Shown here: positions 10,392 to 20,264 of the stretch, piece after piece
Numbering within the stretch: position 1 is the first letter of the stretch
How the letters are laid out: each line of letters opens with the position of its first letter
DNA from: Pseudogymnoascus destructans
Taxonomy: Eukaryota; Ascomycota; Leotiomycetes; Thelebolales; Thelebolaceae
Length of the DNA stretch: 64,000 nt
NCBI RefSeq assembly: GCF_001641265.1
Contig: NW_020167520.1
Span: forward strand, 186,001-250,000
Direction of reading: 5' to 3'
Notes under the pieces: model-generated
What the model was told of the DNA's origin: nothing
The model's input: the letters and a program-made list of their open reading frames with translations, nothing else
Databases searched by the model: none
Made by a program: the position numbers and the translations under genes

Positions 10392-10700
10392 TTGTTACGA
10401 TTACAGCTCACAGCTTGTCACAGCTTGTTACAGTTGTTACAGTTGTTATGGTTGTTATGGTTGTTATGGTTGTTATGGTTGTTATGGTTGTTATGGTTGT
10501 TATGGTTATTACGGTTATTACAGTTGTTATGGGGATTACGGGTGTAGCCTTAGCCACAAGGTTACAACCGCTAAGCAGACAACTGTATGTTATGAGGAAT
10601 AGCCTCACCTTCATTCCTTCTTCTTCTTCTTCTCTCTTTAGATTCAATCTAGATTACTTTTCCTGGACTGGCATCATGACCTCTATGACCATCGTAACAA
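10392..10700. mobile_element. 309-bp element with 10-bp terminal inverted repeats and 3-bp target duplication
   Basis: The ends are perfect inverted repeats TTGTTACGAT / ATCGTAACAA. It splits a copy of the 74-bp unit between GATAGCAAAC and AACTGAGTGC, duplicating AAC (10389-10391 and 10701-10703). Uninterrupted copies of the same site (GATAGCAAACTGAGTGC) at about 9071, 9145 and 9427 serve as empty sites. There is no transposase; the interior is largely a 9-bp minisatellite plus about 150 bp of unique DNA. It is a non-autonomous DNA element; the superfamily is not assigned, although a 3-bp duplication occurs in PIF/Harbinger and CACTA types. Confidence 0.85.
10422..10532. repeat. TTGTTATGG minisatellite inside the 309-bp element
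   Basis: About twelve 9-bp units (TTGTTACAG, TTGTTATGG, TTATTACGG variants) in tandem. The units resemble the element's own terminal repeat TTGTTACGAT, so they may have arisen from it. Confidence 0.9.
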
Positions 10701-10726
10701 AACTGAGTGCAACGAATGTCAGTATG

Positions 10727-11158
10727 ACAAGGATGCCTCCACCCTCAGTGTAAGGACACAGGGCACCCAGCTCACAGTAATAGCATATGAGAGTGCAAGT
10801 CGGAGGCTAAACGGATGCTATCCTATAGGTCTACTACGAAGGATACAAAAAAGATGATCGGGGAACCCCGTGAGTCGATTGTCTCAAGTACCTGAAACCC
10901 ATCCGACTCGGTTCCGACTCGGTTAGCCCACCCAAATGATCACACGTGATGCTCCAGCTACCCAGAGTCTACTCCCTAGAATGAGAGACGAGAAGGCATC
11001 CTTACACTCAGTGACGGAAGGGATCAGAGTCGGACAGGTTATGGTCACGTGGGGAGAGTTAGGGCCGGTTAGCCGAGTCAGACCCGTTTCAGGTACTTAA
11101 GGAGATTGACCCAACGGGGGTTCCTCTCTTCATCTTTTTTGTATCCTTTGTAGTAGAA
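10727..11158 (+). repeat. Inverted, truncated LTR interrupted by a solo LTR
   Basis: 10727-10748 plus 11012-11158 together match the LTR at 10083-10329 in reverse complement, missing both extreme ends. The match is broken only by the nested LTR at 10749-11006. Confidence 0.8.
10749..11006 (-). mobile_element. Solo LTR nested in an older LTR
   Basis: 258 bp with ends TGTAAGGA...TCCTTACA, flanked by the direct repeat CTCAG at 10744-10748 and 11007-11011, a 5-bp target duplication typical of LTR retrotransposons. No internal coding region accompanies it, so it is a recombination product. Confidence 0.85.
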
Positions 11159-12478
11159 CTTTAATGAAATCTTTCTACTATCCTAAATATATACACATAG
11201 AGCTACTGTATAGTAATAAGTATAATAATCACTGTATTACCATAGCAAAGTAAAAATAATTGTATACAGAAACTCATCACGTGCTTCACTATATTAAAAC
11301 ATGTGATTGTGGTCGGTTTGCTAAGGAACCGCTAGGGGACCACACCGGTCTAGGCAGTTTGCCCTGGATTTCCAACCTAGACCATGGTCTAGGTTGGAAA
11401 ATCTTCAGACTAGCCGTTCAGGACCGATGCTCCCCTATGACGCACCCTAGAAGACATAGAGGTTTCTTGCATAAGGTTGACTTAACAGAGGAGGCAGGGG
11501 ATTAGACACAAAGGCTTTCTAAGTAACATGTTATAGTATTATAAAGAATACTATATTAAGTTGAGCACAAAGCTCCTATCTAAGGGAATACTATCTACTT
11601 ATATAGTGGTGTTATGCCTTATAGATAGTTTAGATAGTTTAGATAGTTAGGCTTTTTCCAACTATCTAACTATCTACTAGTTTGCCAACTATCTACTAGC
11701 TAAGTCATGCTACAGCCTAGCCCTACTAGTCTTGTGACTTATAAGTCACGTTACTAGAGCCTAGCCCTACTAGCCCTATAACTATAATGTCATGTTACTG
11801 TATAGGAGGTAGAGGGGGACGATTTGGTAGGAGGGGAGTGGGAGGGTAGGGGGCGGTTGGGGGGGTAGATTATATTTATTCTTTTACTTACCCATAACAT
11901 CAGCCCATGACCTAGTGGTTGGTAGTTGGATTATGATGTTACATTACCATGTTTTTGGGTGATTTGACTTGATTTGTGCTATGCAATTCATCTAAATCAT
12001 ACTATGATATATCCTTCATATGATTAGCATACGACGACCTAGGACGCCGTCTCGTAGCTGGATTATGATATTACTTTACCAAATCCTCGATTTTTTTACG
12101 TGCTTTTGGGGATACGTACGTGCTATTCTGAGTATCTTACAAAAAACATGTTCTGTTGCGCATATCATCTTGCCCTCTCCGAGGATCAAACATCTCGTAT
12201 ACAATGGGATCGAGGAGAAATTTGCCATCTCAACCGATCTCCAAGACTACAAGAGGGTCACCTCACTCCTTGTGGCTAGATATGGGAGAGATGAAGCTCG
12301 CCAGAGGTGCTCCCAGCGGCAGAGATTTCTTGCTGTCGGGTCAGTCGTTCTTGCCGTTCCTGTTATTCTTGCCGTCTATAATTCCTGTCATTCTCGCAGT
12401 CTATCATTCCTGCCATGCACCATCAATCGTTTTCTTGCCAACAAGACTGCGACAAAAAGGACCAAGGTATGCTTCGTC
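11159..12478. other. AT-rich gene-free stretch with several palindromes
   Basis: No gene is supported. Notable structures are a 32-bp palindrome (11369-11400), a 10-bp stem (11641-11650 with 11666-11675) and a 16-bp palindrome GTGACTTATAAGTCAC (11734-11749). The text from 11630 to 11800 is built of short variants of CTATCTA and CTAGCCCTACTAG. Confidence 0.5.
11369..11400. repeat. 32-bp perfect palindrome
   Basis: Two 15-base arms (TTTCCAACCTAGACC and its complement) meet at a central AT, giving a perfect palindrome with no loop. A related GGTCTAGG lies 20 bp upstream. Confidence 0.9.
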
Positions 12479-12900
12479 CTAGCGAGTGCCCCTAGGTGGG
12501 AAGGACACCTTTAATCTGTCGCCGTCCTCGAGTCTCTTCTCGACCTCCTCTGCGATCTGGAGAAAACCAGTATGCAGCATACGGTCACCAGCATAGGAAA
12601 TAAAACATTGTTGAAGAATCTTCCAGCTGAATACAGGAATGCTGCCCGCATCGCTTCCTGGACTACCACCACACTGCCACGGTATCGTCATCAACGAAAT
12701 GAGAAAATGCAGATGTTCTCATGTCGAACTCTTTATTCAAACCATCACCAGACGTCATATTGAGGCTCTATGGCTCATCAGATTTTGCTCAATGGGCAGC
12801 ATCAGACAATATTTGCCCCCGAAATACACTCATGATATCAACAGAGAACCGAATAGCGAATAGAAGCAACAAGCCCCTCATCGTTGCGTTCTGTGCCAAG
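12479..12900 (-). other. Possible remnant of an unknown gene
   Basis: The minus strand has two protein-like stretches in different frames: one starting at an ATG near 12765 (MTSGDGLNKEFDMRT, then AFSHFVDDDTVAV) and one near 12490-12680 (ILQQCFISYAGDRMLH, AEEVEKRLEDGDRLKVSF). Candidate splice sites exist but no complete model emerges. I do not recognise a family. It may be a decayed host gene. Confidence 0.25.
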
Positions 12901-13012
12901 ACGCAAACCAAAAACACGTGATCCCACCACATGTGAAACCGCGTAACCACAGCCAAACAAAATCGAGTGGAGCACGTGCTGTCTACGCCTAGTTCGCAAA
13001 GCGAAAGCCGGG

Positions 13013-13095
13013 GGTACTGCAGTTTCCTGCAGTACCCTGTGGTACCCTGTGGTACCCTGCGATACGCTGCGATACGCTGCGATACCCTGCGGTGG
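13013..13095. repeat. 10-bp hairpin followed by a 10-bp minisatellite
   Basis: GGTACTGCAG-TTTC-CTGCAGTACC (13013-13036) is a perfect stem with a 4-base loop. The right arm runs into tandem GGTACCCTGT / GATACGCTGC units up to 13095. Confidence 0.85.
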
Positions 13096-13448
13096 GCCGA
13101 TTAGCGATGAGGTAAATGGAGGGACAGTTCGTATGGGTTGATTTCGTTGATTTCGTTGATTTCAATAGCATTACAGCATTGGCATTATCACGTTCACTTG
13201 CTGGTGGCGCCTGTCTTTCAGCTGCCACAGCAGGTGGGTGCAGGGTATGTACACTTGCGCACGGCACCGTATGGTACGGTACATGGCTGTCGTGCGTTGG
13301 TTGGACACACACACAGCACATCGACATTCCACATCCACATCGACTTTCACATGCTCATAGAGGTGTTCACGAGCCATTTGGTTGCTGTGAGATTATTGGC
13401 CAATCGGGGGTGGTGGGGAGCCCATGACATCCACTAACCCCATTCTCT

Positions 13449-13600
13449 CTCCACATCCCCCCCTTCTCTCTCCACATCCCCCTTCCCCCTCCACATTCCC
13501 CCCTTCCCCCTCCACATTCCCCCCTTCCCCCTCCACATTCCCCCCTTCCCCCTCCACATTCCCCCCCCCTACCCCCTCCCCCTCCCCCCTCCACATTCCC
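13449..13600. repeat. Pyrimidine-rich minisatellite (about 21-bp unit)
   Basis: Units of the form CTTCCCCCTCCACATTCCCC are repeated about seven times with length variation in the C runs. One strand is almost purely C and T. Confidence 0.85.
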
Positions 13601-13640
13601 CATCCTGCCTACTCGCACCCATTCTACACTACCCCCCAAT

Positions 13641-13820
13641 GTCCCTAATGCCCCTAATGCCCCTAATGCCCCTAATGCCCCTAATGCCCCTAATGCCCCT
13701 AATGCCCCTAATGCCCCTAATGCCCCTAATGCCCCTAATGCCCCTAATGCCCCTAATGCCCCTAATGCCCCTAATGCCCCTAATGCCCCTAATGCCCCTA
13801 ATGCCCCTAATGCCCCTAAT
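13641..13820. repeat. CCCTAATGC minisatellite
   Basis: About twenty nearly perfect 9-bp copies. Because the unit is three codons long it opens long false reading frames on both strands. Confidence 0.95.
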
Positions 13821-13860
13821 GTCACATGTCACCTCACGAGCCCCCAGCTAAAAACCCTAC

Positions 13861-13978
13861 TACCCGTACTTTGGATTAATAAATGTATGTAGGGTGATGA
13901 TCGTCGCTACCCCTTAGTAGAGTAGCCCAATAAAACCCCAAGTCCTCTGTTAACAATTATTGACCCAAAGTACGAGTA
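13861..13978. mobile_element. 118-bp MITE-like element
   Basis: Inverted ends at 13861-13885 and 13954-13978 match in 21 of 25 positions around the core CGTACTTTGG. Both outer ends are TA, as in Tc1/mariner-type elements, though TA alone is weak evidence. A third copy of the same end lies at 51997-52021. Confidence 0.65.
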
Positions 13979-14040
13979 GACTGCTATTCCACCTATTCCA
14001 CCTAAAACCACCTAAACACTACTAAAACCACCTAAACACT

Positions 14041-14210
14041 ACCAAACACTACCAAACACTACCAAACACTACCAAACACTACCAAACACTACCAAACACT
14101 ACCAAACACTACCAAACACTACCAAACACTACCAAACACTACCAAACACTACCAAACACTACCAAACACTACCAAACACTACCAAACACTACCAAACACT
14201 ACCAAACACT
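14041..14210. repeat. ACCAAACACT minisatellite
   Basis: Seventeen perfect 10-bp copies in register, with degenerate units on either side (13988-14040 and 14211-14260). Confidence 0.97.
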
Positions 14211-14568
14211 ACCAACTAAACACAAACACTACCAACCAAACACTACTAACCAAACCAACTCGATGCAAACACTCAATATCCTAACCTATTCGGGCTTTAG
14301 TCCTCCCCCGACTGACAAACTCCTAATTTCACATATCTTCCTCCCAGATCCCCCCTCTAGAAAAACAGACGATTTGTTCTCATACTTCTTCATCGTCGAC
14401 TTTCTTTCTCTCCTCCCGTCGTCGCTCTCCTAATCCTCGCCTCAACCTCCCCTTCAGAAGACGGTCCCCCTTTCGATTCTCATCCCGCGTCCCAACTTTC
14501 CGTTCCAGGTCGCACCAGACCGCACCCAACCCCAACGTTTCGCTGTTTTCACTTATAAACGAGCAACT
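14211..14568. promoter_or_regulatory. 5' flank of the DUF3712 gene
   Basis: A pyrimidine-rich leader precedes the start codon (TCGACTTTCTTTCTCTCCTC near 14396). No uORF or clear element can be assigned. Confidence 0.35.
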
Positions 14569-15678
14569 ATGAGTCTTCATAAGGGCGAGACTGGCGAGAC
14601 CCAGCTCGAGCACAACGCCGACCACGCCAATGTCGAGAAGCCCAAGCGAGGCCGCTTGGGTGCTCTCATCAGGAAGTACTGGTGGGCGCTCTTGATCGTG
14701 TTTGCCATCGTCGCGCTCGTTATCATTCTTCCTCTGTAAGCTATATATATTTACCGCCTTTTGCCGTTATCGCCCCGCGCGCATCTCCTCTAACAGCACG
14801 CCAGCGTCCTCGTCGGGTTCCCCCGCATCATCCAGGACAAGGTCAACAAGTCCACCCTGACCATCGACGGCATCGCCGTCACCAACACCAAGACGAACAC
14901 CGTCCAGATCTCCATCAACTCCACCGTGTCCAGCTCCAACTCCATCTCCGCCGTCATCGACGGCTTCGACGCCATCATGTACCTCGAGGACAAGCTCCCG
15001 CACACCCCCATCATGACCCTGCGCATGCCCGAGACCAAGACCGGCCTGGCCATCGTCAACGTCACCCAGGAGATCAACGGCACCGCCAACCAGCCCTTCA
15101 TCGACTTCAACTCGTGGTACCTCTGGAACTCGTCCCTCGCCGTGACCATCGAGGGCGAGACGTTCGTGCACGTCAAGGGCCTCAAGGCCGCCAAGGTCTC
15201 CTTCAAGAAGACTGTCACCCTCACCGGCATCAACGGCTTCAAGGGCCTCGAGGTCACCAAGGCCAACATCGCCCTCATCCCCGACTCCCGCGGCGACAAC
15301 TTCAACGGCTACGCCAGCATCCCCAACCCCTCCGTCCTGACCTTCGAGGTCGGCAACGCCACCTTCGCAAACTACTTTGAGAAGGCGAAGATCGGAACCC
15401 TCTACATCGACGACATGTACATCCGCCCGGGAATCAACAACGTTTCCGTCCGCGCAAACATCTCCCAGGTCCCTATCATCGAAGCACTCGGCAAGAAGCC
15501 GTACTGCACGGATGGTGTCCTCCCCTTCGACCTCATGGGCGAGAGCGTCATCAACCACGGCCAGCCGCTGCCTTACTTCGCCGAGTCGCTCGCGCTGCAC
15601 GCTCAGTCCACCTCGATTGGTGTCGGAGAGGCGCTTCTCGAGTCCACCAAGACTAAGCTGTACAGCTGCCCTGCTTAA
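14569..15678 (+). CDS. DUF3712 single-pass membrane protein
   Basis: Two exons, 14569-14735 and 14805-15678, give 346 residues. The acceptor CCAG at 14804 rather than the nearer AACAG restores the frame LVGFPRIIQDK. A short charged N-terminus is followed by one membrane helix at about residues 38-60. The rest is an extracellular or luminal beta-rich domain of the DUF3712/LEA-like type, with several N-glycosylation sites (NST, NVT, NGT, NSS, NAT). The coding exon is very GC-rich at third positions, unlike neighbouring genes, suggesting high expression. Role unknown; family resemblance is from memory of fungal DUF3712 proteins. Confidence 0.85.
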
Positions 15679-16021
15679 ATATGCGAGTGCGCTGAGTTGA
15701 GTTGGGGAGATGGTCGTGGTTGTTTTGTCATGTCACGAATATGCGCTTGGGTCTTACTTTCAAGTTTGTTTAATATCGGGATGTCTTTGTTGCAGTGCTG
15801 CCGTGGGGGGAGAGAGGAGGGGACTGTAGATAGGATTGATAGGATGATAAAATACCCAGTTTCGCATTTTTTCACACAGACAAAAACGGGCTCCATCAAA
15901 AATCGGGACCCTCAGACACAGAATCTCCAAATCTCCAACTCCTCCAACACCATAACCCCAATCCCCACCCGCCGGAAGCCACCACCGGGATCGTCGCAAC
16001 CCGCAAACAGCCTGCGACAAC
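15679..16021. other. 3' flank of the DUF3712 gene
   Basis: No gene is seen. The flank becomes C-rich after 15900, leading into the small frame described next. Confidence 0.3.
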
Positions 16022-16315
16022 ATGTCTCAAACCACACTGAACCCCCAACCCCAAAACATCACACCTCTAAAAAAAGTCTCACACCACCAACCTCAACCTC
16101 AATCAACAGACGTCGTCTTCAACCCCACAAACGACTAACCCCCAGACTTTAGCACATTACGGGGAGAGCTTCTTTCCCCAGTCCCCTCCCCCAGAAGGTC
16201 CCAGCTTCTCCAAGGCCCCATACTCCCCAGAATACCAATGCTTGGATGTATAGTACACCGAGTACACACCGAGATGCGAGAGTTGGAGGAATTGGGCGGT
16301 GGGATTGACATGTGA
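16022..16315 (+). pseudogene. Small 97-codon frame with one in-frame stop
   Basis: From an ATG at 16022 the frame reads MSQTTLNPQPQNITPLKK and continues to a TAA at 16136. It then stays open in the same frame with protein-like text (STLRGELLSPVPSPRRSQLL, IPMLGCIVHRVHTEMRELEE) to a TGA at 16313. No normal intron removes the stop. It could be a real small gene with an error or a young pseudogene. I do not recognise the family. Confidence 0.35.
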
Positions 16316-16597
16316 TGCCACCCGGGTGGTGTGGCTCGGTCGCATGTGATTTCTTGGCGCCGACGTGCCGAGAGGGACAGGGGAGCCGGACGAGGCGTGG
16401 GAGCCGAGAGGCATTTGTTTGAAGTACGGCATGGTGGACGAGGGACGGGAACCCGTGTCGTCGATCGTTGGTGGGTAGATAGGGGTAGGGAAGTTGGTAT
16501 GCAGGTTTGTATCAAGGAACAGGAACTCGTACAACCTTATCTATCCCACTATCATCATCATCACCACCACCGCCCTCACCGTCGTCATCACCGTCCC

Positions 16598-18108
16598 TCA
16601 TCCACCACCTCCCCAGGAACCCCCACCTTCTCCCCCACCTTCTCCCCCACCTTCTACCCCACCTTCTCCCCCACCTTCTACCCCACCTTCTCCCCCACCT
16701 TCTCCCCCACCTTCTCCCCCACCTTCTCCCCCACCTTCTCCCCCCCCCTTCCCCCTCTCCGCCTGCCCAATCAACATATCCTTCTCCCTCACCGCCTTCC
16801 ATGCCTCCCACCCCTGCTTCCGCTCCTTAACTTGCATCTCAGCAGCGCTCACCCACCTCATCCACTCCTTCGTCTTCGGCGCCGCACCGCTCGTCCTCAC
16901 CCACTCCACCTCACCCGTCACACGGATCGCATACCACATCGTCCGCGTAAAAGACGGTAGATCATCCGGCTCGCCCCCCGGCTGCGCGCGATCCGCGTCG
17001 CGGCAGTCGTCGGGTGTGATGTCCTCGCGCTCATACATTTTCAGATCCCAAAACTCTTTCTTCGGAACGAGAGAAGCGGCCCAGTAGAGGCCGTTTAAGA
17101 CGATGTAGGCGCTCCCGATGGCGGCTTGTTGGTCGAAATTGCAGTTCCCGAGTAGGACCACAGCGACCATGAGGATGAACGTCGCGAGGCCGATGAGCGC
17201 GCGGTAGGCGCGGACGGAGTGGACGAGGTACGTGCACTCCTCCGTCCCGGTATAGAGTTCGCGCGCAACATTCTCGTCGCACTTGACGACTATAAACGCC
17301 CCCTCGCGCGTGCGTATCACGACGTCCCCCTCGGGCACCACAGCGCCGGAGGTGCGCTTCATGAGCTGCGGGGACCAGAGGGAGGCGTACCCGACGATGG
17401 TGCTGACGAGGGAGATGGCGATGAGAGCCAGGCAGGCGATGGCGTCGCGGTTGTAGACGGAGACGGCGAAGATGGCCCAGGTGAGGACGCAGGAGAAGAT
17501 GGAGAGGAGGTTGAGGGGGGAGAAGGTCTTGGCGGGGACGTGGGGGGGGGTTTCAGCGATTGCGCTGCGATGACGGGGGCTTTTTCGGGGTCGGTCCGGC
17601 GGAGCCAGTCGCCGCGGAGGAAGTTGCTGGCTGTGGTGAAGAAGCCGTTGTGCCGGGGGAGGGTGCTGTTGTGGCGAGAGTTTACGGAGCGCCAGGAGCG
17701 GGGGTCGTTGTGTTGGGAGAGGGCGTGGCAGGAGTGTCGTATCCTGTAGACGCGGAAGGAGAAGGGGGCCAGGTCTTCGATGGGATGGACGATGTTGGGG
17801 AAGTAGTTGAGGGTGGGGATTTGGATGCCGTTCATCACGCCTACCACGCTGGCGGTGGAGTGTGGCATCCGTGTTGGCCTGGTAGGCTTTAGCAGGACTT
17901 GTGGCGCGGGTATAATTCGTGGTAGGCAGCCTATCCAGGAGGCTGTCATGGCTTGTGAGTGTTCGGCCATTGAAGATTCGCCGATAACCGCGAGGAGGGA
18001 CACGATGTCTAGACGCCAACCGTTCCGGTTGTCCTTGCCCTCTGGCCACCACCCCTCGTCGCTGTCGCCGCCGCCGTTGCCTTGTTGCGTTGCCATCATG
18101 GGATTCAT
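16598..18108 (-). CDS. Fungal multi-pass membrane protein with Gly/Glu repeat tail
   Basis: The N-terminal part is read from 18108 to about 17575 and the C-terminal part from 17527 to the stop at 16598; together about 487 residues. The two frames differ by one base and meet at a run of nine C (minus strand). Either a 47-nt intron (17528-17574, GTCATC...CCAAG) joins EKAP to TFSPLNLL, or the C run holds an indel. Four membrane helices are clear: NLLSIFSCVLTWAIFAVSVY, ACLALIAISLVSTIVGYASL, LIGLATFILMVAVVLLG and GSAYIVLNGLYWAASLV. The tail is a low-complexity GGGE repeat. I recognise the architecture from fungal hypothetical membrane proteins but no function. Confidence 0.7.
16621..16745. repeat. 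12-bp repeat coding the GGGE tail
   Basis: About ten copies of TTCTCCCCCACC; on the coding (minus) strand this is GGTGGGGGAGAA, read as Gly-Gly-Gly-Glu, with occasional Val for Gly. Confidence 0.9.
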
Positions 18109-19070
18109 AGCCTTGTTGTTGGAGGTACGTTCAGATGTGTGATTTGCTCCTATAAGCGCCCTCCCTTTCGAGCGCAGGTAAGGTAGGTCTTAAGGGCTAT
18201 AGAATGATAGAAGCCGTATCGGCGATGAAGATAGTAGCATTTGCAACGAGGATGTCGCCGTTGCCAGTTTCCCTGGCAAGGCTGCAGGCGGTCGTTGTTG
18301 GTTGATGCTGATCTCCAACAATCTTCACCAGCGGCTGGGATGGTGATCCTCGAAAGACCCCTGCTATCCATCCCGCATGCTGCACCTCGTCGTTTTGTCT
18401 CCTGAAGTTTGTCTCGGCTCGGCACGCTCCCCTTGTTGCCATATAAAGACATTGATACCTAACAATGTCTTGTTGCCTAGGTAGGCTGACTTGGCAGACT
18501 CACCGTATGGACCCGATTATAAGGTAACTTAGACTTATATTGGTATTGCCGCGCGGGAATTCCAGATGCCGGAACGCAAGGTGAAGAGGTCATTCTATGT
18601 TAGAAGAACAACAGTATAGTACCGTACACATCTCGTTCATCCCGTCCTCCAGCCGTCCTCCAGCCGTTTCCGGCTCTTTTAACATTGTTTCGCCTCACGT
18701 AAGCAACAACTCAGCCCCCAACCAAACACCGCAAACTAACGTACTCGCAAAGTGACAACCCGCCTTGGGGGTTATTATCCATTAAGTTATAGCCATTATA
18801 GCCATTATAGCATTATAGCCATTATAGCCATTATAGCCATTATAGCCATTATAGGTCTTAGTACTCGCTCTGATAACGGGATGGTAACCTTTGGTACGGC
18901 TGTGCTGCCATCTTAGGCTCTATATGCTGACGCTGACAACCTTAAGATGGCTATAACATTTATTCTGATTCTGTATCTAACGCGGTCATCCCCCTATCCC
19001 TCTATCGCATACTTTTTTCAACTTCCGTGCTGCATATTTCGTTCCCTCCCTCTACCGGTCTGTCGTCACA
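18109..19070. other. Intergenic region with a 9-bp repeat
   Basis: Divergent promoters of the membrane protein and the DUF7053 gene must lie here. ATTATAGCC units are repeated about seven times at 18788-18854. Short frames on the minus strand (18150-18452) show no protein-like features. Confidence 0.5.
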
Positions 19071-19970
19071 ATGTCGAAGCGCTCAGTCTTCACGACAATC
19101 ACCCCGCTTCCACCGAGCGTCACCCGCCAGCATGTCCTGGACACATTCCACAACCACGTCGAGATGATCGACCTGAACCCCCTGGTGGAAGAGCGGCATC
19201 GGATCAAACCACCACCGAAAGCCACCCCGGAAGAGTTCCACTGCATCTGGTACGAAGTGACGGATCGCGTGCAATACTTGCCCGGCGGCGTATACTCCGG
19301 CAAAGTGTCGTACCCCGTCTGCTTCCACGACCTCCCCAATGGCATCCAGACTCATTGCTATGCGCCGATGGGGCTACAGATCAAAGGGAAATGGTCGCTG
19401 GGTGGATCTCTGCCGGGCGAGCCGCGAGAACCGGTTGAGATGGGCCTCAACGTGCCTATGGTCGGCTTATACGTGCGGGAGGACGTCGACATGAAGTGCA
19501 ACATCATGTTGACCAATTTCGTCAAGAAGACATTCAAGAAGTCACACGCCGAGCTCGTCGCAAGGTTATCCGTCAAGGCGCAACTCCAGGAGGCAGCTGC
19601 GACTAACAGCACCCTCGCCTCTCAGGCGACGTCGCCGCACTTGAGCTACGCGGGCTCCGTCCATTATTCTGTCGGACCCCCCGGCTTTCCTCCACAGAAT
19701 ATGTCGATGTTCCCGCCGGGTCTGCAACCCCCACCTCACTACAGCCAGGGTCACGTGCAGCAGAACCAGTACCAGCCCTGTGACCCGCGAATGTCCATGC
19801 AGAGCTCGTTCGGACAGCAATCTGTACAGGGCGCATATCAGCAGCAGCCACCGCCGTCGCAGTTTGCGCCTTCAGAGTTGTCGAATACGGAGACATCGAA
19901 ACAGGGTGATGCGAAGAAGGCGAATAGCGCGCCGCCTACACAGGAGTCCCCCCCCGTCGAGCTGCCATAA
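19071..19970 (+). CDS. DUF7053 domain protein
   Basis: A single 299-codon exon. The start MSKRSVFTTITPLPPSVTR, followed by a HN.VEMIDLNPLV block and a YEVTDRVQYLPGG block, matches the DUF7053 family, a lipid-binding-like fold found in Pezizomycotina. The domain covers about residues 3-180. The C-terminal 110 residues are disordered and rich in Gln, Pro and Ser. No signal peptide or membrane helix. Function unknown. Confidence 0.85.
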   Translation: MSKRSVFTTITPLPPSVTRQHVLDTFHNHVEMIDLNPLVEERHRIKPPPKATPEEFHCIWYEVTDRVQYLPGGVYSGKVSYPVCFHDLPNGIQTHCYAPMGLQIKGKWSLGGSLPGEPREPVEMGLNVPMVGLYVREDVDMKCNIMLTNFVKKTFKKSHAELVARLSVKAQLQEAAATNSTLASQATSPHLSYAGSVHYSVGPPGFPPQNMSMFPPGLQPPPHYSQGHVQQNQYQPCDPRMSMQSSFGQQSVQGAYQQQPPPSQFAPSELSNTETSKQGDAKKANSAPPTQESPPVELP

Positions 19971-20264
19971 TGGGACACCTGAACCGAGTTGGATTGCTGA
20001 TCCAGCATTTCTTGTCTTGCCTGGGGACGGTGGTGGAAAGTAATGATCCTATACCCGTGTGTTGGAGTGTTGCGTTGGGGGACTGGTTACAAATGGCGTT
20101 ACTGTTGTGACGAAGGCGATATTGGGCTGATACTCTGGATAGTAGGCGAAAGTAGTATTAGATACCTGAAATGCATCAATCATTGCTCTTATGAGATTTA
20201 TATCCTAAAATTAATCCTAGGTTTTCTTCCCCGCCTTATGATATAACACAATACGTCTTTGGTA
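19971..20264. other. Convergent 3' ends
   Basis: Gene-free. The + strand DUF7053 gene and the minus-strand deaminase gene end towards each other here. Confidence 0.4.

Noticed and set aside
12020..12514. 164-codon + strand frame
   Set aside because: Low-information text with repeated SCHS and VILAV from short repeats; nothing supports coding.
13367..13851. Long frames of repeated GAL, GIR and MPL tripeptides on both strands
   Set aside because: They are translations of the 9-bp CCCTAATGC satellite and open in every register; no protein-like flanks.
13988..14260. CRISPR-like look of regularly spaced ACCAAACACT units
   Set aside because: Units are contiguous without spacers, and the genome is a eukaryote's.
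14767..15600. 277-codon antisense frame over the DUF3712 gene
   Set aside because: Its Asp/Val/Gly-rich text mirrors the high third-position GC of the real gene; no domain or conserved motif.
16331..17087. Pro/Ser/His-rich + strand frames over the membrane-protein tail
   Set aside because: They translate the TTCTCCCCCACC repeat in other frames; membrane helices are clear on the minus strand.
18150..18452. 100-codon minus-strand frame
   Set aside because: No protein-like pattern and no neighbouring splice signals that extend it.
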